Positions 1-11,560 are shown, counted from the stretch's first letter. The stretch is DNA of 64,000 nt from Gadus chalcogrammus (GCF_026213295.1 NC_079416.1:464382-528381); one strand, 5' to 3'. Numbers and translations are program-made. The notes: generated by a model not told the origin, from the letters alone.

Positions 1-61
1 CCCTGCTTAGCTTCCGAGATCAGACGAGATCGGGCGTGTTCAGGGTGGTATGGCCGTAAGC
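1..61 (-). rRNA. 5S rRNA (partial at window edge)
   Basis: The first 61 nt of a 5S gene, beginning GCTTACGGCCATACC on the minus strand; the 3' half lies outside the window. Consensus for this array. Confidence 0.93.
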
Positions 62-411
62 AATTAGTGCAGGCGCAAAACCAGGTTTTATACAGTAGCA
101 CATAAGGAGTGAGAAAGCTGCTGAGGCTCGACGTTACACTTTACAAAAACAATCATTAGTTAGATATAAACGGCAGTAATTGATTCAGTAGGACTCCTTA
201 TCCATGTAAACGATCATTGTGACATCTGAATTCATTAATTATCTGAAATACACTGCGTGTGCGTGTGATGTTAAATGTTTGAACCAAGGTTAACGGTTAA
301 AGTGTCAGAGAATGGGTGGTGATTTTTTGACGTCCTCCCATGATCTGAAGTGAGCGTGCGTGTTTGTGTTGGTGAAAGTTTAAGAAATGTACAACTGTCG
401 GTTCAGCTCTC

Positions 412-427
412 TGGTGCTCCCTGCTGG
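412..427. promoter_or_regulatory. CTCF-like motif in 5S spacer (example of all units)
   Basis: TGGTGCTCCCTGCTGG resembles the reverse complement of the vertebrate CTCF core with a few mismatches. It recurs in every complete 5S unit. Binding is not demonstrated. Confidence 0.3.
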
Positions 428-575
428 CAGTATCACTATACTGTCCTCATGTTTCACAAAAATAGTTTTGAGAGACGTTGTCAGTTTTTGTATGTTGCTT
501 AAATCCTCCAAAGCGGTTGGCAGTAAACATCAGGTCACGGTACGCCACGGTAGGCCACGGAGTCAATGAGCTCGA

Positions 576-590
576 GTTGAAAAAGAAAAA
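576..590 (-). terminator. 5S Pol III terminator (example of all units)
   Basis: On the minus strand the gene end GTAAGC is followed by T5-C-T5-C, a strong Pol III stop. Block 2 units have T4-CC-T5 instead. Confidence 0.85.
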
Positions 591-708
591 GCTTACAGCA
601 CCTGGTATTCCCAGGCGGTCTCCCATCCAAGTACTAACCAGGCCCGACCCTGCTTAGCTTCCGAGATCAGACGAGATCGGGCGTGTTCAGGGTGGTATGG
701 CCGTAAGC
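589..708 (-). rRNA. 5S rRNA
   Basis: Complete 120-nt gene and the reference copy for this annotation. The 5' end is GCTTACGGCCATACC. The internal control region is intact (AAGCTAAGCAGGGTCGGGCC, then TTGGATGGGAGACC). The 3' end is GGTGCTGTAAGCTT, followed by T-rich terminator. TATAAAA lies at 733-739. Transcribed by RNA polymerase III with TFIIIA; the product is part of the large ribosomal subunit. Confidence 0.97.
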
Positions 709-732
709 AATTAGTGCAGGCGCAAAACCAGG

Positions 733-739
733 TTTTATA
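733..739 (-). promoter_or_regulatory. 5S upstream TATA box (example of all units)
   Basis: TATAAAA on the minus strand, -31 to -25 relative to the 5S start at 708. It recurs at the same place in nearly all units. TATA-like elements near -30 are known to stimulate Pol III transcription of fish 5S genes. Confidence 0.7.
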
Positions 740-1236
740 CAGTAGCACATAAGGAGTGAGAAAGCTGCTGAGGCTCGACGTTACACTTTTACAAAAACAA
801 TCATTAGTTAGATATAAACGGCAGTAATTGATTCAGTAGGACTCCTTATCCATGTAAACGATCATTGTGACATCTGAATTCATTAATTATCTGAAATACA
901 CTGCGTGTGCGTGTGATGTTAAATGTTTGAACCAAGGTTAACGGTTAAAGTGTCAGAGAATGGGTGGTGATTTTTTGACGTCCTCCCATGATCTGAAGTG
1001 AGCGTGCGTGTTTGTGTTGGTGAAAGTTTAAGAAATGTACAACTGTCGGTTCAGCTCTCTGGTGCTCCCTGCTGGCAGTATCACTATACTGTCCTCATGT
1101 TTCACAAAAATAGTTTTGAGAGACGTTGTCAGTTTTTGTATGTTGCTTAAATCCTCCAAAGCGGTTGGCAGTAAACATCAGGTCACGGTACGCCACGGTA
1201 GGCCACGGAGTCAATGAGCTCGAGTTGAAAAAGAAA

Positions 1237-1335
1237 AAGCTTACAGCACCTGGTATTCCCAGGCGGTCTCCCATCCAAGTACTAACCAGGCCCGACCCTG
1301 CTTAGCTTCCGAGATCAGACGAGATCGGGCGTGTT
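1237..1335 (-). pseudogene. 5S rRNA, 3' part, split by Mutsu-like LINE
   Basis: 5S nucleotides from about 23 to the 3' end, including the whole internal control region. The first 22 nt lie 2.5 kb to the right at 3884-3905. The gene cannot give normal 5S, although its internal promoter is still present directly downstream of the LINE poly-A tail. Confidence 0.93.
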
Positions 1336-1737
1336 TTTTTTCTTTTTATTATCAAAAATAGATTCAATTTTATACAATTACACATTCATTTATACGTATA
1401 TCAAATAAAAGTAAATGAAAAACAGTCCCACAAATTAAACCACCCTCAGAAACCGCACAAACAATTAACTAAGCACACTTTCTCTTTTAAATTAAAATAA
1501 GAACAACACAGCAAAAGCAGTATCTTTTCCCGAATACACTTACCCTCGAAATTAAACCGCCCCTCAATCCCAAAGCACAAACCGATTAGCCAAACACAGA
1601 TTATTTTAACCTCGACCATTTACCCACAAAATTAAACCACCCCTCATTCGAAAAAACCACACAAAACCAAAATCCCACAAAAAAACCCCCCACTCTCCCA
1701 CCTCCAAAAATAAGCCACCCCCTTTAAACCACCCAAA

Positions 1738-2192
1738 TCAACCCCAAACGGTGCCCTGCTCAGTCATCCATACAATTCCATTCTCATTCACACCACATAC
1801 TCCCGCGCTCTCTACAAACATACTCACAAACAAAGCCTCGTCCACAACATACAGCATTCGTAAGTGTCTTTTCCATTCATTCACAAACAGCCTCCATGCA
1901 TCCAACTTTCTCCTTTCATACAGCGCAAAATCGCGTCTGTTAAAAATCGCCCTCCTTGCGAATCCAAAGATCATATTGATCATTTTCCAATTTCTATATT
2001 TCCTACTCACTCCCAAGAGTACAGACAATTCCCACCCCCGTTCCACCCAGCAGTCTCCCACACTGCACCCTCCCAGCAGCCCCTTGATTTTTCCCCAGAA
2101 TTCCACTAGCTCGCAACTCTTTCCAATATGGCATTTCTTTTATATTCAGTTCTCATAACCTTCGCATTCAGGGAAAAAATAACCAAAGCCAT
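1738..2192 (-). pseudogene. LINE ORF2 remnant: N-terminal stub joined to C-terminal end, copy 1
   Basis: From the ATG at 2192 a 28-codon frame begins with the motif ALVIFSLNAK, the expected start of an APE-type endonuclease, and ends at TAG (2106-2108). In another frame, 1738-2106 encodes about 122 residues ending the ORF2 protein (FGFARRAIFNRRDF, a pattern of Tx1/L1 ORF2 C-termini). The rest of the endonuclease and the whole reverse transcriptase are missing between them. Confidence 0.8.
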
Positions 2193-2266
2193 AAATAATA
2201 AAAAATAAAATAAGGAAAAACCAACGAAAAAGAGCCAGCTAGCACAATAACCTTCATCAAAAAAAA

Positions 2267-3766
2267 TTAACAATTCTTATTCTTCTTCCCACTCCCCTCC
2301 GTTTTTTGCTTTGCGGACAGCCTTTTTTTCGCCTCCCTTAGCTCCTCCATGTCCATATCACTCCCCGAGCTCCCCTCCCTCACAGTATTATCAACAAAAT
2401 CCCCACTCTCACCCACCTCATCATTGCCCCAAGTCATATTAAGTACAGTTTTCCCCGTCCCATCCCCAAACATTCTTACCCCTTCCCGTCTTTCACCTCT
2501 GCCTCTCACGCTCCTGTCTCCCTGCCGCCGCGGCAGGCCCTCGCTCCGCTCTCCCCTCAGGTCCGCAGGCTGGCCCGAGGTGAGCTCCTCCTCCAGCAAC
2601 GTGGGGAATTCCTCCCCCCCAGAGACACCGTCCCGGTCCATGCTCGCGCCCATGCCCTCCTCCTCGTCCTCACCACCACCGTCATCCGGCGCCCCCGGTT
2701 CGTCACCATCCAGCTCGCCGCCGTCCTCCTCCGCCTCCTTCTCCACCGGGCATATACAGTCTCTCTCTCTCCTCCGGCATGTCAGACACTTTGCCACCCC
2801 AGTGGCACACTCCCGAGCGTAGTGGCCCTGGCATCCACAATTATGGCAGGTAAAATCCGGGCACTCACGCAGGATGTGGCCCGGCTGCATACAGCTCCTG
2901 CAAACCTTCATCTGGCGGTCGTGGATTACTCTAAAGTATTCAACACCCGTTGCGGTATTGAATTTAGTGGAATATGGCAAGGATTGCACGAGCTCATTAA
3001 ATTTGACCCGTACAATCCTTGTACCATCGGCAATATTGGTGCCCGGCCACATCCTCCTCTTGATGGACGAAAGCGCCCGGACTCCCCACCCACTTAGTTT
3101 ATCCAGGATTTCCGCATCAGAAATGTATGCTGGCAGGGTAAGAAAGGAAACCACCAGCTCGTCATTACATAGTTCTCTGGCAATAATCCTAGTGTTGTGT
3201 ATTTTAAACCCATCGAGCAGACGGTCCTTCCCCCTCTCTCCGCACACCGTCACCTCCAGCTTCCCGAGGGCCAGCACCCTACAGGCCCTGATTTCTCCGC
3301 AAACGACCGCCATAGCCTTCATTAATTCTCCTATGGGTATAACGTCCCCGCACTGCTCCACGCAAACCGTGAGCCTCCTCTCATACATGCGCTCTACCTT
3401 CTTAATCCCGTCCACTGTTTCTCCACCAGCCACCTGCTCTTGCCCGCCTCCAGCCGCCTTGCCGTTCCCATCTCCCCCGCTCTCTCCTTCTCTCCTTTCT
3501 CCTCCCGACTCCTCCGCAACACTCCTTCCTCCTCGCAACCCGCCAGCTTTTCCGTCCTCCTCCACCTCAAGTCCTGCTCCATTCACCGTCCCTCCAGCTC
3601 GCTGCCCGCCGGCACTCATTTCGCCCGGTGGCTTCGCCGAAGCTAGGCCCCGGATCATTCTCGCCTCCACCGTTGCAAACAAACAAAAATGACTGGAAAA
3701 GTATATATATAATAACTCAGGGCGATCCCCCAACAGTCTATGACTGCGGGGGACGAAAAAAAACAC
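2267..3766 (-). CDS. LINE ORF1 protein (Gag-like, zinc knuckles), copy 1
   Basis: 499-residue open frame without stops. The N-terminal 120 residues are low-complexity and Gly/Glu-rich. Residues about 125-285 look like a folded RNA-binding region. Two CCHC zinc knuckles follow (C289-C292-H297-C302 and C307-C310-H315-C320), then a third Cys cluster (C327, C330, C337). The tail from 340 is acidic and then basic. This layout is typical of ORF1 of Tx1/L1-type LINEs, which coats the element RNA. Starts at Met37 or Met50 are possible because the first 30 residues look less constrained. The long antisense frames over this region are shadows of its biased composition. Confidence 0.85.
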   Translation of the reverse strand: MFFFVPRSHRLLGDRPELLYIYFSSHFCLFATVEARMIRGLASAKPPGEMSAGGQRAGGTVNGAGLEVEEDGKAGGLRGGRSVAEESGGERREGESGGDGNGKAAGGGQEQVAGGETVDGIKKVERMYERRLTVCVEQCGDVIPIGELMKAMAVVCGEIRACRVLALGKLEVTVCGERGKDRLLDGFKIHNTRIIARELCNDELVVSFLTLPAYISDAEILDKLSGWGVRALSSIKRRMWPGTNIADGTRIVRVKFNELVQSLPYSTKFNTATGVEYFRVIHDRQMKVCRSCMQPGHILRECPDFTCHNCGCQGHYARECATGVAKCLTCRRRERDCICPVEKEAEEDGGELDGDEPGAPDDGGGEDEEEGMGASMDRDGVSGGEEFPTLLEEELTSGQPADLRGERSEGLPRRQGDRSVRGRGERREGVRMFGDGTGKTVLNMTWGNDEVGESGDFVDNTVREGSSGSDMDMEELREAKKRLSAKQKTEGSGKKNKNC

Positions 3767-3883
3767 AAAATAACTGGGTTGTTAGACCAGATAGCAACAC
3801 TCCAAAATTCTCTCCACCAGAACAAACAATTTACCATGCGGCTGTCCAAAAAAACACTACGTACTCCGACACTGTAGGGGGCA

Positions 3884-3905
3884 TCAGGGTGGTATGGCCG
3901 TAAGC
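3884..3905 (-). pseudogene. 5S rRNA, first 22 nt, split by Mutsu-like LINE
   Basis: The 5' end of the gene whose remainder is at 1237-1335. The upstream TATA box is retained. The junction base next to the LINE is A here and G in the second insertion. Confidence 0.9.
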
Positions 3906-4433
3906 AATTAGTGCAGGCGCAAAACCAGGTTTTATACAGTAGCACATAAGGAGTGAGAAAGCTGCTGAGGCTCGACGTTACACTCTTACAAAAACAATCA
4001 TTAGTTAGATATAAACGGCAGTAATTGATTCAGTAGGACTCCTTATCCATGTAAACGATCATTGTGACATCTGAATTCATTAATTATCTGAAATACACTG
4101 CGTGTGCGTGTGATGTTAAATGTTTGAACCAAGGTTAACGGTTAAAGTGTCAGAGAATGGGTGGTGATTTTTTGACGTCCTCCCATGATCTGAAGTGAGC
4201 GTGCGTGTTTGTGTTGGTGAAAGTTTAAGAAATGTACAACTGTCGGTTCAGCTCTCTGGTGCTCCCTGCTGGCAGTATCACTATACTGTCCTCATGTTTC
4301 ACAAAAATAGTTTTGAGAGACGTTGTCAGTTTTTGTATGTTGCTTAAATCCTCCAAAGCGGTTGGCAGTAAACATCAGGTCACGGTACGCCACGGTAGGC
4401 CACGGAGTCAATGAGCTCGAGTTGAAAAAGAAA

Positions 4434-4553
4434 AAGCTTACAGCACCTGGTTTTCCCAGGCGGTCTCCCATCCAAGTACTAACCAGGCCCGACCCTGCTT
4501 AGCTTCCGAGATCAGACGAGATCGGGCGTGTTCAGGGTGGTATGGCCGTAAGC
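4434..4553 (-). rRNA. 5S rRNA
   Basis: Complete copy with one change near the 3' end (GGTTTTCCC on plus instead of GGTATTCCC). First intact gene right of the first LINE insertion. Confidence 0.95.
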
Positions 4554-5080
4554 AATTAGTGCAGGCGCAAAACCAGGTTTTATACAGTAGCACATAAGGA
4601 GTGAGAAAGCTGCTGAGGCTCGACGTTACACTTTACAAAAACAATCATTAGTTAGATATAAACGGCAGTAATTGATTCAGTAGGACTCCTTATCCATGTA
4701 AACGATCATTGTGACATCTGAATTCATTAATTATCTGAAATACACTGCGTGTGCGTGTGATGTTAAATGTTTGAACCAAGGTTAACGGTTAAAGTGTCAG
4801 AGAATGGGTGGTGATTTTTTGACGTCCTCCCATGATCTGAAGTGAGCGTGCGTGTTTGTGTTGGTGAAAGTTTAAGAAATGTACAACTGTCGGTTCAGCT
4901 CTCTGGTGCTCCCTGCTGGCAGTATCACTATACTGTCCTCATGTTTCACAAAAATAGTTTTGAGAGACGTTGTCAGTTTTTGTATGTTGCTTAAATCCTC
5001 CAAAGCGGTTGGCAGTAAACATCAGGTCACGGTACGCCACGGTAGGCCACGGAGTCAATGAGCTCGAGTTGAAAAAGAAA

Positions 5081-5200
5081 AAGCTTACAGCACCTGGTAT
5101 TCCCAGGCGGTCTCCCATCCAAGTACTAACCAGGCCCGACCCTGCTTAGCTTCCGAGATCAGACGAGATCGGGCGTGTTCAGGGTGGTATGGCCGTAAGC
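5081..5200 (-). rRNA. 5S rRNA
   Basis: Consensus copy. Confidence 0.96.
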
Positions 5201-5728
5201 AATTAGTGCAGGCGCAAAACCAGGTTTTATACAGTAGCACATAAGGAGTGAGAAAGCTGCTGAGGCTCGACGTTACACTCTTACAAAAACAATCATTAGT
5301 TAGATATAAACGGCAGTAATTGATTCAGTAGGACTCCTTATCCATGTAAACGATCATTGTGACATCTGAATTCATTAATTATCTGAAATACACTGCGTGT
5401 GCGTGTGATGTTAAATGTTTGAACCAAGGTTAACGGTTAAAGTGTCAGAGAATGGGTGGTGATTTTTTGACGTCCTCCCATGATCTGAAGTGAGCGTGCG
5501 TGTTTGTGTTGGTGAAAGTTTAAGAAATGTACAACTGTCGGTTCAGCTCTCTGGTGCTCCCTGCTGGCAGTATCACTATACTGTCCTCATGTTTCACAAA
5601 AATAGTTTTGAGAGACGTTGTCAGTTTTTGTATGTTGCTTAAATCCTCCAAAGCGGTTGGCAGTAAACATCAGGTCACGGTACGCCACGGTAGGCCACGG
5701 AGTCAATGAGCTCGAGTTGAAAAAGAAA

Positions 5729-5848
5729 AAGCTTACAGCACCTGGTATTCCCAGGCGGTCTCCCATCCAAGTACTAACCAGGCCCGACCCTGCTTAGCTT
5801 CCGAGATCAGACGAGATCGGGCGTGTTCAGGGTGGTATGGCCGTAAGC
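5729..5848 (-). rRNA. 5S rRNA
   Basis: Consensus copy. Confidence 0.96.
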
Positions 5849-6376
5849 AATTAGTGCAGGCGCAAAACCAGGTTTTATACAGTAGCACATAAGGAGTGAG
5901 AAAGCTGCTGAGGCTCGACGTTACACTTTTACAAAAACAATCATTAGTTAGATATAAACGGCAGTAATTGATTCAGTAGGACTCCTTATCCATGTAAACG
6001 ATCATTGTGACATCTGAATTCATTAATTATCTGAAATACACTGCGTGTGCGTGTGATGTTAAATGTTTGAACCAAGGTTAACGGTTAAAGTGTCAGAGAA
6101 TGGGTGGTGATTTTTTGACGTCCTCCCATGATCTGAAGTGAGCGTGCGTGTTTGTGTTGGTGAAAGTTTAAGAAATGTACAACTGTCGGTTCAGCTCTCT
6201 GGTGCTCCCTGCTGGCAGTATCACTATACTGTCCTCATGTTTCACAAAAATAGTTTTGAGAGACGTTGTCAGTTTTTGTATGTTGCTTAAATCCTCCAAA
6301 GCGGTTGGCAGTAAACATCAGGTCACGGTACGCCACGGTAGGCCACGGAGGCAATGAGCTCGAGTTGAAAAAGAAA

Positions 6377-6496
6377 AAGCTTACAGCACCTGGTATTCCC
6401 AGGCGGTCTCCCATCCAAGTACTAACCAGGCCCGACCCTGCTTAGCTTCCGAGATCAGACGAGATCGGGCGTGTTCAGGGTGGTATGGCCGTAAGC
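6377..6496 (-). rRNA. 5S rRNA
   Basis: Consensus gene; its unit carries the G marker of the three-unit repeat. Confidence 0.96.
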
Positions 6497-7024
6497 AATT
6501 AGTGCAGGCGCAAAACCAGGTTTTATACAGTAGCACATAAGGAGTGAGAAAGCTGCTGAGGCTCGACGTTACACTTTTACAAAAACAATCATTAGTTAGA
6601 TATAAACGGCAGTAATTGATTCAGTAGGACTCCTTATCCATGTAAACGATCATTGTGACATCTGAATTCATTAATTATCTGAAATACACTGCGTGTGCGT
6701 GTGATGTTAAATGTTTGAACCAAGGTTAACGGTTAAAGTGTCAGAGAATGGGTGGTGATTTTTTGACGTCCTCCCATGATCTGAAGTGAGCGTGCGTGTT
6801 TGTGTTGGTGAAAGTTTAAGAAATGTACAACTGTCGGTTCAGCTCTCTGGTGCTCCCTGCTGGCAGTATCACTATACTGTCCTCATGTTTCACAAAAATA
6901 GTTTTGAGAGACGTTGTCAGTTTTTGTATGTTGCTTAAATCCTCCAAAGCGGTTGGCAGTAAACATCAGGTCACGGTACGCCACGGTAGGCCACGGAGTC
7001 AATGAGCTCGAGTTGAAAAAGAAA

Positions 7025-7144
7025 AAGCTTACAGCACCTGGTATTCCCAGGCGGTCTCCCATCCAAGTACTAACCAGGCCCGACCCTGCTTAGCTTCCGA
7101 GATCAGACGAGATCGGGCGTGTTCAGGGTGGTATGGCCGTAAGC
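7025..7144 (-). rRNA. 5S rRNA
   Basis: Consensus copy. Confidence 0.96.
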
Positions 7145-7672
7145 AATTAGTGCAGGCGCAAAACCAGGTTTTATACAGTAGCACATAAGGAGTGAGAAAG
7201 CTGCTGAGGCTCGACGTTACACTTTTACAAAAACAATCATTAGTTAGATATAAACGGCAGTAATTGATTCAGTAGGACTCCTTATCCATGTAAACGATCA
7301 TTGTGACATCTGAATTCATTAATTATCTGAAATACACTGCGTGTGCGTGTGATGTTAAATGTTTGAACCAAGGTTAACGGTTAAAGTGTCAGAGAATGGG
7401 TGGTGATTTTTTGACGTCCTCCCATGATCTGAAGTGAGCGTGCGTGTTTGTGTTGGTGAAAGTTTAAGAAATGTACAACTGTCGGTTCAGCTCTCTGGTG
7501 CTCCCTGCTGGCAGTATCACTATACTGTCCTCATGTTTCACAAAAATAGTTTTGAGAGACGTTGTCAGTTTTTGTATGTTGCTTAAATCCTCCAAAGCGG
7601 TTGGCAGTAAACATCAGGTCACGGTACGCCACGGTAGGCCACGGAGTCAATGAGCTCGAGTTGAAAAAGAAA

Positions 7673-7792
7673 AAGCTTACAGCACCTGGTATTCCCAGGC
7701 GGTCTCCCATCCAAGTACTAACCAGGCCCGACCCTGCTTAGCTTCCGAGATCAGACGAGATCGGGCGTGTTCAGGGTGGTATGGCCGTAAGC
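7673..7792 (-). rRNA. 5S rRNA
   Basis: Consensus copy. Confidence 0.96.
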
Positions 7793-8320
7793 AATTAGTG
7801 CAGGCGCAAAACCAGGTTTTATACAGTAGCACATAAGGAGTGAGAAAGCTGCTGAGGCTCGACGTTACACTTTTACAAAAACAATCATTAGTTAGATATA
7901 AACGGCAGTAATTGATTCAGTAGGACTCCTTATCCATGTAAACGATCATTGTGACATCTGAATTCATTAATTATCTGAAATACACTGCGTGTGCGTGTGA
8001 TGTTAAATGTTTGAACCAAGGTTAACGGTTAAAGTGTCAGAGAATGGGTGGTGATTTTTTGACGTCCTCCCATGATCTGAAGTGAGCGTGCGTGTTTGTG
8101 TTGGTGAAAGTTTAAGAAATGTACAACTGTCGGTTCAGCTCTCTGGTGCTCCCTGCTGGCAGTATCACTATACTGTCCTCATGTTTCACAAAAATAGTTT
8201 TGAGAGACGTTGTCAGTTTTTGTATGTTGCTTAAATCCTCCAAAGCGGTTGGCAGTAAACATCAGGTCACGGTACGCCACGGTAGGCCACGGAGGCAATG
8301 AGCTCGAGTTGAAAAAGAAA

Positions 8321-8440
8321 AAGCTTACAGCACCTGGTATTCCCAGGCGGTCTCCCATCCAAGTACTAACCAGGCCCGACCCTGCTTAGCTTCCGAGATC
8401 AGACGAGATCGGGCGTGTTCAGGGTGGTATGGCCGTAAGC
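8321..8440 (-). rRNA. 5S rRNA
   Basis: Consensus gene; G marker of the three-unit repeat. Confidence 0.96.
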
Positions 8441-8968
8441 AATTAGTGCAGGCGCAAAACCAGGTTTTATACAGTAGCACATAAGGAGTGAGAAAGCTGC
8501 TGAGGCTCGACGTTACACTTTTACAAAAACAATCATTAGTTAGATATAAACGGCAGTAATTGATTCAGTAGGACTCCTTATCCATGTAAACGATCATTGT
8601 GACATCTGAATTCATTAATTATCTGAAATACACTGCGTGTGCGTGTGATGTTAAATGTTTGAACCAAGGTTAACGGTTAAAGTGTCAGAGAATGGGTGGT
8701 GATTTTTTGACGTCCTCCCATGATCTGAAGTGAGCGTGCGTGTTTGTGTTGGTGAAAGTTTAAGAAATGTACAACTGTCGGTTCAGCTCTCTGGTGCTCC
8801 CTGCTGGCAGTATCACTATACTGTCCTCATGTTTCACAAAAATAGTTTTGAGAGACGTTGTCAGTTTTTGTATGTTGCTTAAATCCTCCAAAGCGGTTGG
8901 CAGTAAACATCAGGTCACGGTACGCCACGGTAGGCCACGGAGTCAATGAGCTCGAGTTGAAAAAGAAA

Positions 8969-9088
8969 AAGCTTACAGCACCTGGTATTCCCAGGCGGTC
9001 TCCCATCCAAGTACTAACCAGGCCCGACCCTGCTTAGCTTCCGAGATCAGACGAGATCGGGCGTGTTCAGGGTGGTATGGCCGTAAGC
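8969..9088 (-). rRNA. 5S rRNA
   Basis: Consensus copy. Confidence 0.96.
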
Positions 9089-9616
9089 AATTAGTGCAGG
9101 CGCAAAACCAGGTTTTATACAGTAGCACATAAGGAGTGAGAAAGCTGCTGAGGCTCGACGTTACACTTTTACAAAAACAATCATTAGTTAGATATAAACG
9201 GCAGTAATTGATTCAGTAGGACTCCTTATCCATGTAAACGATCATTGTGACATCTGAATTCATTAATTATCTGAAATACACTGCGTGTGCGTGTGATGTT
9301 AAATGTTTGAACCAAGGTTAACGGTTAAAGTGTCAGAGAATGGGTGGTGATTTTTTGACGTCCTCCCATGATCTGAAGTGAGCGTGCGTGTTTGTGTTGG
9401 TGAAAGTTTAAGAAATGTACAACTGTCGGTTCAGCTCTCTGGTGCTCCCTGCTGGCAGTATCACTATACTGTCCTCATGTTTCACAAAAATAGTTTTGAG
9501 AGACGTTGTCAGTTTTTGTATGTTGCTTAAATCCTCCAAAGCGGTTGGCAGTAAACATCAGGTCACGGTACGCCACGGTAGGCCACGGAGTCAATGAGCT
9601 CGAGTTGAAAAAGAAA

Positions 9617-9736
9617 AAGCTTACAGCACCTGGTATTCCCAGGCGGTCTCCCATCCAAGTACTAACCAGGCCCGACCCTGCTTAGCTTCCGAGATCAGAC
9701 GAGATCGGGCGTGTTCAGGGTGGTATGGCCGTAAGC
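9617..9736 (-). rRNA. 5S rRNA
   Basis: Consensus copy. Confidence 0.96.
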
Positions 9737-10264
9737 AATTAGTGCAGGCGCAAAACCAGGTTTTATACAGTAGCACATAAGGAGTGAGAAAGCTGCTGAG
9801 GCTCGACGTTACACTTTTACAAAAACAATCATTAGTTAGATATAAACGGCAGTAATTGATTCAGTAGGACTCCTTATCCATGTAAACGATCATTGTGACA
9901 TCTGAATTCATTAATTATCTGAAATACACTGCGTGTGCGTGTGATGTTAAATGTTTGAACCAAGGTTAACGGTTAAAGTGTCAGAGAATGGGTGGTGATT
10001 TTTTGACGTCCTCCCATGATCTGAAGTGAGCGTGCGTGTTTGTGTTGGTGAAAGTTTAAGAAATGTACAACTGTCGGTTCAGCTCTCTGGTGCTCCCTGC
10101 TGGCAGTATCACTATACTGTCCTCATGTTTCACAAAAATAGTTTTGAGAGACGTTGTCAGTTTTTGTATGTTGCTTAAATCCTCCAAAGCGGTTGGCAGT
10201 AAACATCAGGTCACGGTACGCCACGGTAGGCCACGGAGGCAATGAGCTCGAGTTGAAAAAGAAA

Positions 10265-10384
10265 AAGCTTACAGCACCTGGTATTCCCAGGCGGTCTCCC
10301 ATCCAAGTACTAACCAGGCCCGACCCTGCTTAGCTTCCGAGATCAGACGAGATCGGGCGTGTTCAGGGTGGTATGGCCGTAAGC
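10265..10384 (-). rRNA. 5S rRNA
   Basis: Consensus gene; G marker of the three-unit repeat. Confidence 0.96.
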
Positions 10385-10912
10385 AATTAGTGCAGGCGCA
10401 AAACCAGGTTTTATACAGTAGCACATAAGGAGTGAGAAAGCTGCTGAGGCTCGACGTTACACTTTTACAAAAACAATCATTAGTTAGATATAAACGGCAG
10501 TAATTGATTCAGTAGGACTCCTTATCCATGTAAACGATCATTGTGACATCTGAATTCATTAATTATCTGAAATACACTGCGTGTGCGTGTGATGTTAAAT
10601 GTTTGAACCAAGGTTAACGGTTAAAGTGTCAGAGAATGGGTGGTGATTTTTTGACGTCCTCCCATGATCTGAAGTGAGCGTGCGTGTTTGTGTTGGTGAA
10701 AGTTTAAGAAATGTACAACTGTCGGTTCAGCTCTCTGGTGCTCCCTGCTGGCAGTATCACTATACTGTCCTCATGTTTCACAAAAATAGTTTTGAGAGAC
10801 GTTGTCAGTTTTTGTATGTTGCTTAAATCCTCCAAAGCGGTTGGCAGTAAACATCAGGTCACGGTACGCCACGGTAGGCCACGGAGTCAATGAGCTCGAG
10901 TTGAAAAAGAAA

Positions 10913-11032
10913 AAGCTTACAGCACCTGGTATTCCCAGGCGGTCTCCCATCCAAGTACTAACCAGGCCCGACCCTGCTTAGCTTCCGAGATCAGACGAGA
11001 TCGGGCGTGTTCAGGGTGGTATGGCCGTAAGC
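10913..11032 (-). rRNA. 5S rRNA
   Basis: Consensus copy. Confidence 0.96.
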
Positions 11033-11560
11033 AATTAGTGCAGGCGCAAAACCAGGTTTTATACAGTAGCACATAAGGAGTGAGAAAGCTGCTGAGGCTC
11101 GACGTTACACTTTTACAAAAACAATCATTAGTTAGATATAAACGGCAGTAATTGATTCAGTAGGACTCCTTATCCATGTAAACGATCATTGTGACATCTG
11201 AATTCATTAATTATCTGAAATACACTGCGTGTGCGTGTGATGTTAAATGTTTGAACCAAGGTTAACGGTTAAAGTGTCAGAGAATGGGTGGTGATTTTTT
11301 GACGTCCTCCCATGATCTGAAGTGAGCGTGCGTGTTTGTGTTGGTGAAAGTTTAAGAAATGTACAACTGTCGGTTCAGCTCTCTGGTGCTCCCTGCTGGC
11401 AGTATCACTATACTGTCCTCATGTTTCACAAAAATAGTTTTGAGAGACGTTGTCAGTTTTTGTATGTTGCTTAAATCCTCCAAAGCGGTTGGCAGTAAAC
11501 ATCAGGTCACGGTACGCCACGGTAGGCCACGGAGTCAATGAGCTCGAGTTGAAAAAGAAA

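Larger units (their letters stand above)
1336..3883 (-). mobile_element. Mutsu-like (Tx1-clade) 5S-specific LINE, ORF2-deleted, copy 1
   Basis: 2.55-kb element in the same orientation as 5S, inserted between 5S nt 22 and 23. It has a 5' UTR (3767-3883), complete ORF1 (2267-3766), a short ORF2 start fused to an ORF2 end (1738-2192), a 3' UTR, and an A-rich tail next to 1336. Both true ends seem present, so this is an internal deletion and not 5' truncation. Tx1-clade LINEs include families with strict RNA-gene targets, and Mutsu is the 5S-targeting one known from fish. The family assignment is inferred from target and protein features. Without endonuclease and RT it must depend on a full-length partner. 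Confidence 0.88.

Noticed and set aside
387..569. 60-residue open frame starting MYNCRFSS in each 5S spacer
   Set aside because: It recurs only because the DNA unit is repeated. Variants include silent and non-silent changes without frame preservation (10-bp deletions change its end), and no family is recognised.
121..580. A second small RNA gene (snRNA) in the 5S spacer
   Set aside because: Fish 5S units sometimes carry linked snRNA genes, but I found no U1, U2, U4, U5 or U6 signature on either strand.
2349..3692. Long plus-strand frames rich in Pro and Ser
   Set aside because: Antisense shadows of the Gly/Glu/Arg-rich LINE ORF1.
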